A stretch of DNA of 16,406 bases from Phoronis ovalis (GCA_028565635.1 JAOXYB010023859.1:1-16406), one strand, 5' to 3'; counted from the stretch's first letter, positions 1 to 10,468 are shown. Notes: generated from the letters alone by a model not told the origin. Program-made: numbers and translations.

Positions 1-898
1 ACCTAACGATTTTCATAGGGTGTAATTAAACGCTAATTAAATTTCATACATTTTACACAATAGTTTGAAAATACCATAATGACATAGCTTGAATGTTAAA
101 GTTTTAGAAAATATCTCTTTTGAGTGAACAAAATGTAATGCGGATTTTTCACGAATTTTTATTTAAGGCTTAGCCTTAATGAGCCCTGTTATAATACCGA
201 TTTCAAAAATGCACACGGCTACAAGTTCAAAAGGGCAAAATTGAAGATGACACCTTTGCAAATTTGTTAGTGGCCAAAATAATCCTTGTACCTAATTTCA
301 TTTTTCTATCTATTTAATAATTATAATTCTGATAAGGACGCTAAGCCACCTGACTATCGTGTCCAGTTTGACTTTTTGCGACATATTTGATTGTGTCCCT
401 GTAATGTCACTGAGCTTTCAAATGTTCCTCAGGATGTTCTTACGGACTCTGAAAACTAATTTCTATCTTGTGACTGAGTTATCACATCAAATTTCAGTTA
501 TATGTTGATATATGTATTATTCGACTACTTGACCACGTGACCTCCAGATGACCTTGAAAGTTCAACCTGATGGTATCTTTCATGTTTATATTATTTGAGA
601 ACCCTACCGGGGGTCCGTATTAGAATACATTTATTCTAAGTAATTGCCTTTGACATTCATATGACATCAACATTTTACTTTGAGTCCTTGTTGGCATACT
701 AATGTAAAATTTATAATTTGTTTTCGGTTATTTTCAGCTTTTTCTATGAGTAAAAAGATTTGCAGTTTCATATAACACTTTCTAATTTGAATATAAATGC
801 ATAACAGGTAAAGAAGTTTCTTCAGCCTCCAGCGCATGGTGGTGCGTCACGTGAAGGCTTACATTACTATTTTTTTAACTCCAGTAGTTTTACAGTTA
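1..898. other. AT-rich non-coding stretch, nothing assigned
   Basis: No open frame of note, no RNA gene and no clear repeat was recognised on either strand. A short stretch near 537-572 (CACGTGACCTCCAGATGACC and following TTGAAAGTTCA) has the look of a dispersed repeat fragment, but no second copy is present in this window. Confidence 0.5.
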
Positions 899-1240
899 AA
901 GTACTGAAACTTGGTTGGTAGGTTAATTAGATAATTTAAAACATTTATTTGATATATAATAATTAATAAGGTCAGAACTAGGAGCTATCACCGTCAATTC
1001 AAAATATTATTCTCTGTTTATGACCCTTATAGTACTGAAATTTGTTGACTACGCAAATTAGATCATTATCTTTAATTGGTTACGTAACAGTTAACATGGT
1101 TACAACTAGGGCTGCTAAGGGCCTAACATTTGTGTTGCTTATACTTGAAGCAGATTTTGAATTAGGGTAATTAATGAAAATTAATTGGTAGCCTGTGTAA
1201 ATAACTATTTTTAATTTATTACGTAATAGCGAACTAGATC
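899..1240 (+). repeat. Degenerate tandem repeat, roughly 120-130 bp period
   Basis: Two clear segments start AGTACTGAAACTTGGTTGG (about 909) and AGTACTGAAATTTGTTGAC (about 1031). Each is followed by an AATTAGAT-type stretch and then GGTCAGAACTAGGAGCT or GGTTACAACTAGGGCTGC. A third, more diverged segment ends near AGCGAACTAGATCCCC. Similarity is patchy, so the boundaries are approximate. A 60-codon open frame on the minus strand here is not supported as a gene. Confidence 0.4.
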
Positions 1241-1335
1241 CCCAACATGGGTCATCATCCATTCATTTCACAGTACGAGTCAAAGTAGCTGTCTTCCTCT
1301 ATATATTGAAGATACCTTTTGAACGTATATATATA

Positions 1336-1356
1336 GCGCGCGTGTGTATGCGCGCA
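1336..1356. other. Perfect alternating purine-pyrimidine block (Z-DNA-prone)
   Basis: Twenty-one bases, GCGCGCGTGTGTATGCGCGC plus A, alternate purine and pyrimidine without a break and include two GCGCGC words. A TA-rich alternating run (1323-1335) precedes it. Such alternation favours left-handed DNA under supercoiling. It stands out because the surrounding sequence has very few CpGs. Confidence 0.7.
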
Positions 1357-1588
1357 AGAAAGAAAATGAAAATAGATCGTTGTTTTAAACTCCATTTTAA
1401 ATGATCGATGGTTTTATTGCTGAAACAACTAATGACAAGTATAACGCCAATCTGTTTATTAGAGGGGGCGGAGGTTGTACATACATGTGTAGCAGAAGTA
1501 GATGCAGGGAAGGTGTAAGTCTATGTGTAACTGCTTGTGTGTATACGGGCGTTACTGCTGACGTGGGTGCAATGTGGTAGTGCTAGTG

Positions 1589-1728
1589 CAAGTGTAGGTG
1601 CAAGTGTAGATGCAAGTGTAGGTGCAAGAGTAGGTGCAAGTGTAGGTGCAAGTGTAGATGCAAGTGTAGGTGCAAGTGTAGATGCAAGTGTAGGTGCAAG
1701 AGTAGGTGCAAGAGTAGGTGCAAGTGTT
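1589..1728 (+). repeat. Minisatellite, 12-bp unit, 11 full copies
   Basis: The consensus unit is CAAGTGTAGGTG. Eleven full units cover 1589-1720, with a partial one after. Three variants occur: A (GTGTAGGTG), B (GTGTAGATG) and C (GAGTAGGTG), in the order A B A C A B A B A C C. Because the unit is a multiple of three and has a stop in only one of six frames, long open frames appear on both strands. They encode only a repeated short peptide and are not evidence of a gene. Confidence 0.95.
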
Positions 1729-1847
1729 GATTGTTTCGGTCACGACGTTACATAGTTTGCTATGTAGAAAAATAATAATGATGCAGCTGACAGCAGTCGT
1801 TTTAGTTAATAGATTATATTTATAACAACATTCGATTTAGCATATAT

Positions 1848-1897
1848 AACTACCATCACCACAATCATGTCCACTATCAACATCATCACAATCACTT
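1848..1897 (+). repeat. Imperfect ATC/CAC-rich simple repeat
   Basis: The stretch has CATCACCACAATCATG, then CAACATCATCACAATCAC, a decayed trinucleotide-type low-complexity tract. It has no coding meaning. Confidence 0.6.
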
Positions 1898-3231
1898 AGT
1901 ATATAGTGTGATTATCACTATCGATATCTAAATTTACATTTTTGCATATATAAGGTAGAAACTTAATAAAAAGGAATATCAAAAAAGGATCTTTAATTAG
2001 ATGTCTCAAAATTTGAAATTTTGCTTTTTTTCTTAGATTGGCCTCTAAAAATATGGGTGTCATATAAATGAAAATTTAGTGGAATCGGAGGAGCCATAAC
2101 TTCTAAAGAAAACAAAGTTACACAATTCTGAGACAAGGTTTGGTCTGTGCATGAAGCTAAATTTAAAGCGAGTTTTAAGTACCGACAATATCAATACCTA
2201 TTATTCCGCATTACAAACTTGACCGTAGCGACATCTGCTGGGTGTTTGCTTCATCTGTTAGCTTATCAGCTTTTAATATAACACATGCAACAGGTATTTA
2301 AGCTAGCTTATTTAACTGTAACAGCTCGTACGTACTCCTGCACCAGTTGTTTATTGTTGAATTATTTCCCCTGCTATTTATTCAGCTAACACGTCTGCAC
2401 ACACTGTCTCACTCAATTCAAAAATCTGCAAAATATTCAAAATTATAATACAAAAACAATAGATATTTACTTCTCTAGTTTACTACTGACACAATTTGTC
2501 TGGCAGTATATAAGTATAAGCTAACTTTCACTTTATTATTCAAACCAAAATGAAAAGAAAGGCAAACCAAAGTATACATTAATTAAGGCAATATATAGTT
2601 AACTGAAAACTAATTGATATGATTTATACCTCTCATTTGGTCACATAATCAGTAGGAAGCCTTTTGTATAAGCAATGTTTACATGCAGCTCTATAAAGCC
2701 ATACCACAGATTTATTTAAATGTTCATGTGGTTTTCTTAAAGACAAATATTTTTTAATGGTCTTTTGATAAAAACACTGTGTAGCTCTGTTTACATGTAT
2801 TTAATTATTTAATTATCTGAATGCGCAAAATGTGTAGTTTGGGGGAATAATTATAGTAAAGAATTGCTCCAAAATGAAATCCTTTTTGGGCTGTGTGATC
2901 AAATACATAAGTTAATATAATGTTTAAAATATAATCATGTATTTGTTCATTTTGACTATGAAAATCAATACTGTATGACAACTAAAACTTACCAACCAGT
3001 CAACTAAAGAATTACAGACTTAATGTTTAACTGCAAAGAGACTTACAAAAAAGTAAATAACATTTTAAAAATTATTTAATGCGAGAAATCAGAAGATAAC
3101 GGAGTGCTTCTCTTTGGCTTGCTGATTGATGCATGCATAACGTTAATAACATGTAAATATGATGTACTACAATGTATCAATACTGGGAAATTTGCTGGAA
3201 ATGGCACTTACTATTATATCTCATATGTATG
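1898..3231. other. AT-rich non-coding stretch
   Basis: No gene was recognised. A possible 48-bp terminal exon on the minus strand (2425-2378) follows the acceptor atattttgcag in phase 0, encodes IFELSETVCADVLAE and stops at TAA. It has the same length and phase as the last exon of the intact caspase-like gene. Sequence similarity is too slight to call it. Confidence 0.45.
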
Positions 3232-3371
3232 TCATATGCAATGGGAATGAGCTACTAAAACAATATCTTTGGAACCTAAAAGTTTTGCCGTTTTAATTCT
3301 GGCCTTGCTGCCCACTTCTTCACCATAATGGCTTATCTTCAGCAGCATATCTGAAGTCATTCTGGATGAAT
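3232..3371 (-). pseudogene. Possible downstream terminal exon of the truncated paralogue
   Basis: An acceptor (attttccaatttatag) ends at 3372. The two bases after it complete the single T left at the 3746 donor, and 45 more codons stay open to TGA at 3234-3232. The translation is hydrophilic, including KISHYGEEVGSKARIKTAK, and the segment is less AT-rich than its flanks. No similarity to exon d of the intact copy is evident. An alternative path, through a 25-bp segment ending at GTAAGT (3471/3470), reads the same sequence in another frame and stops after 16 codons. Treat it as a weak prediction. Confidence 0.33.
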
Positions 3372-3745
3372 CTATAAATTGGAAAATTTATATGAACAAT
3401 TCCATGTAATCAATATTAGTTTATTGAACATTTGCTAGTTTAAATAAAACTTATTGCACACGTGACTTACAAAGGAAACCATCCTATCGACATCCCTACC
3501 AATACAGGAGATTTCAGGTGAACAATATAAACTTCTGATAATAGTTATGTTCTTACAACTAGTTAACCAGAAGAATACATCACACAATTTAACAACTGTT
3601 CATGTAATGTACGTTGTATTATGTTTTTTATTGGACACTTGCTCAAAATTTGAGTTGAATCAGCGTCTGGGGTCTCACTTCATGTTTCTTTTGTTTCCTG
3701 GCTAAATAATATAATCACTTTTAATATATACGTTGTAGTACTTAC

Positions 3746-4104
3746 ACAGTTTTCTAAGTTGTTCCACGATATCTCTTTTAAACTGATCCATATCTTCTGG
3801 TAATTGAAATAGCAGAGAACACCTGATCGTTGAATTTAACATAAATATAATAACAAAGACGCTCCTTGTTGTAGCAAGCTATAGGCAAGTCCTTAGAAAA
3901 CCTTCCTTTTGTACTGGTGATTTGTTCCTTGTTATTGTTTAGAGCAAGTTCCTGGACATGATCATGAACATATTCCAACAAAGGAAACAGCAGAACACAT
4001 CGATGTTCCAGACAACTTCTGGTGAACTTTGTACATAATTTACATTTTGGGGCTGCTGTTTCTACACAAGATATCTGGGCACTACATAGGCCCGAAATTG
4101 GTTT
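3746..4104 (-). pseudogene. 5'-truncated, frameshifted paralogue of the caspase-like gene
   Basis: From GLCSAQ at 4092 the minus strand encodes a relative of the C-terminal third of the intact gene's exon c. It shares GLCSAQ, the following C...C-K-x-C cysteines, a tail resembling FVYNHMSEI (here YVHDHVQEL), and a conserved block before RLFC/RLCY. Near 3815-3825 the frame shifts by one base; the matching frame then resumes (LLFQLPEDMDQF, RDIVEQLRKL) and runs to a donor CTGT|GTAAGT ending at 3746. The intact gene has the same phase and GTAAGT at the same place. Both catalytic motifs are absent. The homology stops just above 4092, where a unit of the repeat array begins. The in-frame stop at about 3780 and the truncation make a working protease very unlikely. 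Confidence 0.8.
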
Positions 4105-5079
4105 AACATGACACACAAACATGACCACGTCGAACCATATTGGAAGTAATCTCAATCAATACTATATCTAACTTGTCCTCAGACCTGTACTCACTCTATA
4201 TGAAATATGAAGCTGATGGGATACAAACTGAAGGTGTTATTGTGACGTACAATCTTGAGAACCAACGTGGCCGCCAGTCAGTCACATTGAAAGTAATCCA
4301 TGTCAATATTATAACTAACCTATACGTTGAACTGTTGTTTATTCTGCTTTGTATACGTAGCTGATCAATAACTGAAGCAGTTATTGTGACGTACAAACTC
4401 TAGAACCAACATGGCACAAGTCAGTCATCTTGGAAATGACCCAGATCGAAATTACAACTCACCTGTACTTTGACCCGTATTTACCCTGACCATATATAAA
4501 GCTGATCGGATAAAAACCGAAGCAGTTACTGGAAGAAAAATAAAGTGACATGCACAGCGAATAATGTGGAAAATTCGGATCGGCATTGGACTTATTTCTC
4601 AAGGTTATTTAAAATGTCGCCTGGCACCATTGAATGATCCAGTCAAAGCTTTGTCTTTCCCGAAATAGACACACTTTCATTTACCCTCTCGTCAGTAAAT
4701 TTGACCGCCAATCAGCCATATTGGAAGTAATCCAGGTCAACATTATATCTCACCTATGAAGCTGATCAGATAAAAACAGAAGCTGTTAATTGTGACGTAC
4801 AATCTTGAGAACCAACATGGCCGTCAGTCAATCATTTTGGTAAGTGATCCAGGTAAAAATTATTACAGACTTGTATTTACTCTGTACCGAATATAAAGCT
4901 GATCAAATAAAACTGAAGCACTTATTGTGAGACAAACAAAATGTTATACACAACAAAAAATGTGGAAGATTCGTACTGGCATTTAATCTGCTTCTCAAGG
5001 TCATTATAAAATGTCACGTATCCTATTATGCCCTCCAACCTATGGCATTCTTAGAACCACACCTTTGAATCATTCAGGC
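4105..5079 (+). repeat. Array of five related repeat units, short and long forms
   Basis: Units start at about 4105, 4259, 4403, 4703 and 4809, all in the same orientation. Most units share a core of GAACCAACATGGCC, GTCAGTCATATTGG, AAGTAATCCAGGTCAA, ACCTGTACTTTGACC, GAATATAAAGCTGATC, ATAAAAACTGAAGCAG and TTATTGTGACGTACAATCTT, with some blocks missing in individual units. Units at 4259 (144 bp) and 4703 (106 bp) are short. Units at 4403 (300 bp) and 4809 (about 270 bp) carry an extra block beginning TGTGGAAGATTCG and ending near AAAATGTC. Divergence between units is substantial, so the array is old. No open frame is shared by the units. The first unit abuts the truncated caspase-like copy. Confidence 0.82.
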
Positions 5080-5671
5080 AGTGCGTCGTGTTTGCAGCTA
5101 CAGTTGCAATTTAACCTGCCGCAGGTCGGCCATGTTCGGGTGTTTCGATGGAACTAATGTGTCGAAAATGCTTGTAGCCCCATCTTAAAATTGCTCCCAT
5201 AAAATGCGACAGTGCTGTGGCGAGTGTGATGTTATATTATTAATGTTTCATAAAAACAAGCAATTACGCGGCAATATTATAAAGTAGTTTTTCCGCAGGA
5301 TTCAATCTGCAGCGCGGTAATACGGAATTTCACAGAATCTGATAATATATCCATGTTGACGGGCATAAAAACTGACAAAGAAAATATTACATATAATGAC
5401 AATGACGACAAAGCTTTCACTACAATTATATACCCAACCACTGTGTGGATGCGCATGAATACAATGTAAAAAAACAAATTTCATCATTGGTCACATGGCA
5501 CATCAAATGTAGGGTGCAAATACTTAAGATATTCGAATATTAAGCTAATATTTGTTATTCACTTGTGTTAACATGCAGTCATATTTAATTTTGAACTAAT
5601 GATATTTCATAGGATGGGGGTCTAAAATATTTAATCTTACTCTGGGAAAAAGGAGGCAAATAATACTCAGG
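5080..5671. other. Unassigned stretch with a CpG-enriched core (about 5087-5362)
   Basis: About 16 CpGs occur in some 280 bases, several times denser than most of the window, including GCGCGG, ACGCGG and TCGGCC. On the minus strand a start in strong context (CGAACATGG, ATG at 5133) reads six codons to CAG|GTTAAA. It could mark an old 5' end or promoter, but no exon is proven. Two overlapping minus-strand open frames at 5277-5487 show no recognisable protein. Confidence 0.4.
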
Positions 5672-5783
5672 AGCACTTTCACTAGTACTGTAATTGGCTA
5701 TGTAAGTTTCCAGGACTGTTCGCACAGCTCACAAGTCAGATTATCAAGAGCTATATAGTCCAGAAAGTCATTAACCAGGACTA
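5672..5783 (+). repeat. Direct repeat R2, copy 1
   Basis: It shares ACTTTCAC, TGTAATTGG, TATGTAAG, GACTGTTCGCACAGCTCAC, AAGTCAGATTATCAAGA and AACCAGGACTA with the copy at 15551. It has about six extra bases (TAGTAC) near its start. Both edges are sharp. No coding frame or terminal inverted repeat is evident. It lies about 1.6 kb upstream of the truncated caspase-like copy in its reading direction. Confidence 0.88.
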
Positions 5784-6591
5784 GTTACCTGCTTGTTATT
5801 TCTAAAATTTATTAAAAAGAAAACACACCTTAAAGTTGTTTCTTGCTCTTGTGCACAAGTTTCGTTTGTCCACTTTCTTCATTCTTTGGGGATGCATTCC
5901 AGGAGAAATATAACCAATTATATCCTGCATCGGGTCAGCGTCAAATGTCTTCCGACAAAAGCTCGTACAGCATTTATATAGCTACAGAGCTTTTACTAAC
6001 ACTTACTATTCAGGGGGAGCGAACCCATTCAAAAACGGTAATTAGTGTATGCAATGGGGCACCTCAAATAGGTGCTATCAAGTATTCAAGGATGCCTCTA
6101 ATGGGAAATATATTGACCCCATTAAAATATTATTTATTGGAGGAGTCATTTAATTACAGGTTTTGGATGATTCCTGGTCATTATTTTAGGGGGTGGGACT
6201 TCTACGACTGTTACACCGGGTTTGGCAACATTCCAACCTTCTTACTGATGTTTTTTATATAAGGATCTTTTTTACTACCCTTTTTCTGGCCTTTTTTATA
6301 CCTGTAGTGGGTAGATAATTTTTTCTCATCTCAAACACACCTGAAAACTAACTCCTATTGCTCAAAATCATAAAAATAGACCCTTTAGATGGGTTACATC
6401 AGATTGTGACTGGGATGTGGTTTGTAGCCCCAGTTTGTAGCTTGGCAGTGAAATATCTGAAGTTTTTCCCTCGAATGTTACATGCATAAACCAAGTACCA
6501 GACAAATATGACCTTCATAAATCCATCTTCCAATCATCAAGTCAATGCTTCATCTTGCCGGCATGTAGCGCCATATGAAGTACAATCTCAG
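5784..6591. other. Unassigned stretch with a 139-codon open frame on the plus strand
   Basis: The plus frame 5843-6262 is open but starts from TTG, has no ATG until about a quarter of the way in, and shows no recognisable domain. A frame of this length is about what chance allows once in a window this size. No splice-site pattern ties it to a gene. Confidence 0.4.
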
Positions 6592-6975
6592 GAACAAACA
6601 TGGCTACTAGTCGGTCATATTAGAAGTGATCAAGATTATAATCCACCTGTACTTCGACCTGCATTTATCCTGAACCAAATATGAAGCATAGCCGATACAT
6701 CTGGAGCAGTCATTGCAGACAAAAATGTGTTACGCACGAACAATGTCAAAGATTCGGATTGGCATTTGACCTACTTTTCAAGTTCATTCTAAAATGTCAT
6801 TAGTTCATCTTTATGGAAAGCAGGGCACGACGCATGCCTCTTGGGAACAGGTATGGCAGCCAGTCGACCATATTGTAAGTAACCGGGTCAAATGTATGTC
6901 TTACCTGTACTTTGCCCAGTACTTACCCTGTTCCGAATATGAAGTTGATCTATGAAGTTGTTACTGCGAAGTCCC
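6592..6975 (+). repeat. Second cluster of the same repeat family, two units
   Basis: A long-form unit (about 6592-6844) begins GAACAAACATGGCTAC and includes GATTCGGATTGGCATTTGAC. A short-form unit (about 6845-6975) begins GAACAGGTATGGCAGCC and includes TCCGAATATGAAGTTGATC. Both are in the same orientation as the array at 4.1-5.1 kb and lie about 1.5 kb from it. A remnant (GAAGTACAATCTCAGG) just before 6592 matches the end of a preceding unit, so this cluster was once longer. Confidence 0.8.
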
Positions 6976-9543
6976 GGGATGAACACTCTCATACACAAGG
7001 CAATTGAGTATGCTGCAAGCTAAAGGCTCTGCTTTTTACCGATTTTGAGCAAGTATGTGTGAAGTTGTTTTTGAAAGTTCATTTCGGTATGAAAGTCAAT
7101 ATCTGGGAGGAATTCATGATTTTTGAATACAGAGATGGGCTACCCAACCCACTCCAAAATTTTAGTTTGTTGTGGCCGACCAAACTCATGTTATTTAATA
7201 TATAAGGGTAGCAATGCAAACTTTAAAAATAATTGAGAAGCACTCAGTTTTACACATGCTGATTGATACAAATAACATTTCAGAATCTATTTATGGACAC
7301 AAACCTGATGGTGTTGGTAGTAATCGTAATTCCTTTACGGTAACAATCCAAAAAAAGACCAGTGAAACGTACAGTACAATCAAAATCTAAAATTTTTATC
7401 TGAGACTAATACTCATACCATAAAAAAAACTTGAGTACTTTCCCCCGGGCCTACATTTACCTGCTACAGGTATAAAAAGAATAATAAAATAGATTCCTGT
7501 ATAAAGAAGGTCCAGTAAATGCGATCCATTTGTCGAATGTTATAAACTCACCGTAGTAAAATGACCTCAATCTGAAAGGGGTAAGAATTTCAAAGAAACT
7601 GTTATTGAAAAGGGTCGCAATTGAACAAAATACACAAAAAGATTGATTATCTATTAATATTTTTTAATTTTGTAAACTTTTCACCGGTTAAAGCTTTTCT
7701 AAAGTCAGATTTGTAGAATACATTCTTTAGTTATACGCAAGTTTTGTATTTTAGTTTTTCCCACCATCAAATATTATATGAACAGTGTTATATTTCGTGC
7801 AATTCGAATTATCATTTGTAAATATTTAATATTTTTATATAAATTTTAATGCGTATTTAATCAATAATTTAAACGCTTCTAATAGTGAATTATAACAATT
7901 TTATTATATTGGTTTTATTTTTAATAAAATCACCCAATCGCAACATATTCTGATAGTATGTTTTGTTCTAGGAACAGATTAGGCTTGTGTTCAATTATAT
8001 GTCTGCTTAACATTCACTAGCCCAGACCTGCAATCGTTTAGCTCCAACCTGAATCATTTAGCCAGAAACCGATAAGTTAGATAAAACCTTCAGTTCGTAC
8101 AGAACGGAGAAGTATAAGTCATGTATGACACGGATATGCAGTTCATAAAGGACGACCTTCAACATGAGAATATTACCTTGGCATTTCGAAGATGACCATC
8201 AAAGACTTTGAGCGAGTATAGTGCAATCCACAAAGCAGCGACGAATTTATGGGAGGTCATGAGAGGTAAAATAAACAAAAAAATAATTCTGAAAGTTTAA
8301 ACTGTAACTAAACTTTAAACATGGGGGATAATGATTTCGCATGCCTTCTCTAGTAATAGTAATAGAATCGATTTAGCACGATATAGGTATTGTTTACTAA
8401 TGTTCGTAGATTTGGGGTCCAGTTAGTGGGCGTTAGACAGCCCCATGCACCGTATACGCGTACTGTACAAAACAGTCATTGCGCATCATTGTCAGATTTG
8501 TATTTTTCTGTAATATTTTGCAACGGATGTACAATGTATAATCGAAAAAGTTGATATTTTCTCCATGTTGTCACTTTCTGCGTGTATGCGCTTAAAGATA
8601 AACAATCGCAAGTAAAACGTCGACCTCTTGCGTCAGTTCTAAAACTTGCATCAAGGTAACATGTGCTTTTGTTTCTTTCCTGCAACACGTCCTTAGAGGA
8701 CAAAAACTTTAATTTTATCAAAAAAGATATTTTTGGAAAAACAGATGCCTACATATTAGGTACTATAATTGTAATGTATTTAATTGTATGTATATATCCC
8801 TTTATCTTACATATACAGTAAATCAAAGCGGCTTTATTTACTTAAACTACGCAAGCAATTTTGTTATTGTGATTGTTAAAGTTTGCAAGCATTTTAAAAC
8901 ATTTTTTTGACTGATGCTGCACAAAATGAACGTAAACCAATGTGCGCAGATTAATATGATCAATTAATGATATTATATGCCAATCAAAGGATAAAGCTCA
9001 TTCACGGTGATAGTTTGTCCACTGAAACCTTGTAGAATCTAAACAGCATTCAGGCTCCAGATACTAAGTGTCATTTGGGTGTGCACAGTCATCAGCCACT
9101 TCATGATACACGAACAAAGTTCGGCTATGAACATTAATGAAGCCACACTGTAATGTTCAAAATTTTTAAAATATAATTTTATTAAAATAGCTATATACGT
9201 TCCTGTGTGTAGATTTATGTTTTATACATATAAAGAATTAGTGTAAAGCTGTAAAGTAAAAGTAAAATAATTAAAATGAAACAGACTCAGGAGACCTGTG
9301 CGTCAGTATCATAAGTCACATCCTGATATGCGACCGGGCACTGGGTCTTAAAGTAGCTTTTATAGGACGAACGCTCTACCCTGAACCAAATAAAACCAAA
9401 GTGCATTCCAGATCTCCTGAGATCTATACATTGTTTAAATCGTTAAGGAGCCTTAAACTAGTCTAAAACCCTACAACATATGAGATACATCAAGCACTAT
9501 ACAAATATTACCTTTACCTACTACTACACAATACACGCACACA

Positions 9544-9550
<7 letters not shown>
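6976..9550. other. Unassigned stretch; AT-rich core and a CpG-enriched part
   Basis: Between about 7640 and 7930 the sequence is extremely AT-rich (runs such as AATATTTTTATATAAATT). From about 8090 to 8700 CpGs become frequent, about 27 in 600 bases, with GTATACGCGTAC near 8452. An 81-codon minus frame at 8476-8721 lacks an ATG at its start and resembles nothing known to me. The part from 8720 to 9550 holds nothing I can assign. Confidence 0.45.

Positions 9551-9576
<26 letters not shown>
9551..9576 (+). repeat. (CA)13 dinucleotide microsatellite
   Basis: Thirteen uninterrupted CA units are preceded by an impure CA-rich stretch from about 9530 (ACACGCACACAACACATA). It is a likely length-variable locus. 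Confidence 0.97.
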
Positions 9577-9580
<4 letters not shown>

Positions 9581-10112
9581 CAGGTATATGTTAAAGTAAT
9601 TGAATAAAACAGTACATTTTATATTGTATATATAAATACATACGACAATGATGTCATAGGTCATAGAACCCGTTGACCTTTCTTAGCCTTTGTAACAAAG
9701 CTCCAATCGTGGTATATGATAATTTTTTCTCAAAATAGTTTCAGAAATTTAACATCATAACTGCTGCTGCTTATTGTCTACTACGACAAGAATTAGTGCA
9801 AAAGAATGCCATTTATCTCATTTTAAAAAACAAAAATGAAAAACAGTTTCAACGGTAACCATTTTTAGCAGAAATATAGTTTATTGTTCATTGTACCTGG
9901 ATAGGAGGCACACAAGTAATAATGCACAGATAACTGCTGTTTAAACATGAAATAAAAATACACTTTTATCTTGACAACATGGAGTATCTCTTGTTACAAA
10001 AAAAAAGTGTGGTTATATAATGCAGAAGCCTCCCCAATAGCTACATCATACATAATTGACGATTTATATGAATCAAACCAATTCACATAACACCAGTATA
10101 TAACACCAAGAC
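9577..10112. other. Non-coding stretch 3' of the caspase-like gene
   Basis: AT-rich sequence between the CA microsatellite and repeat R1. I see no gene, RNA or repeat here. Confidence 0.5.
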
Positions 10113-10264
10113 ACTAGCACAATACTTTAATTTAGAACTATAGCCCACAGTTTAAAAACAAAGTGGTGAATATTCAAAAAACAATTTCACAAATGGTATT
10201 CAATTTGAAAACAACTGCAACACATGATTTTCTTGTATAATCAAGTCACTAACGGCCTAGTCTG
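10113..10264 (+). repeat. Direct repeat R1, copy 1 (just 3' of the caspase-like gene)
   Basis: It begins ACTAGCACAATACTTTAATT and ends CACTAACGGCCTAGTCTG, and most bases match the copy at 12033-12171. Compared with copy 2 it has ten extra bases (ATAATCAAGT) after TCTTGT, flanked by GT on both sides, a typical short-homology deletion in copy 2. No terminal inverted repeats, TG..CA ends or target-site duplications are clear. Confidence 0.88.
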
Positions 10265-10361
10265 TCCCAGTTTTGAAGTATGACAAATTCATTTCAAGGT
10301 ATTACAAGTTTTACCCAAGTTTTGAACGGTGATCACTAAATGGACGAAAGGGCATTGTTTT

Positions 10362-10367
10362 TTTATT
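10362..10367 (-). terminator. Polyadenylation signal AATAAA of the caspase-like gene
   Basis: The minus strand reads AATAAA here, about 100 bases past the TGA at 10469. It is followed by A-rich and then GC-mixed sequence. Its placement fits a short 3' UTR. The hexamer is common by chance in AT-rich DNA, so the support comes mainly from position. Confidence 0.5.
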
Positions 10368-10468
10368 CATGTATCATAACTGGAACTTAACGCACCTCCT
10401 ACCAATCTAGTTATAACTGGATTGCCAACACTCGAGTTGTCTAATAGAACAGCCTTTTGCCACATCCT

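Noticed and set aside
1537-1755. Open frames on both strands over the minisatellite
   Set aside because: They exist only because the 12-bp unit is a multiple of three with a stop in one of six frames; the translations are pure repeat peptides.
4140-4396. Two overlapping open frames (plus 4140-4364 and minus 4196-4396)
   Set aside because: They run through the non-coding repeat array and are not conserved between its units.
5277-5487. Two minus-strand frames with hydrophobic translations
   Set aside because: They overlap in different frames, match no known family and have low-complexity hydrophobic composition typical of AT-rich DNA.
5843-6262. 139-codon plus-strand frame as a gene
   Set aside because: No ATG at its start, no domain, no splice context, and a length that chance can produce in a 16-kb AT-rich window.
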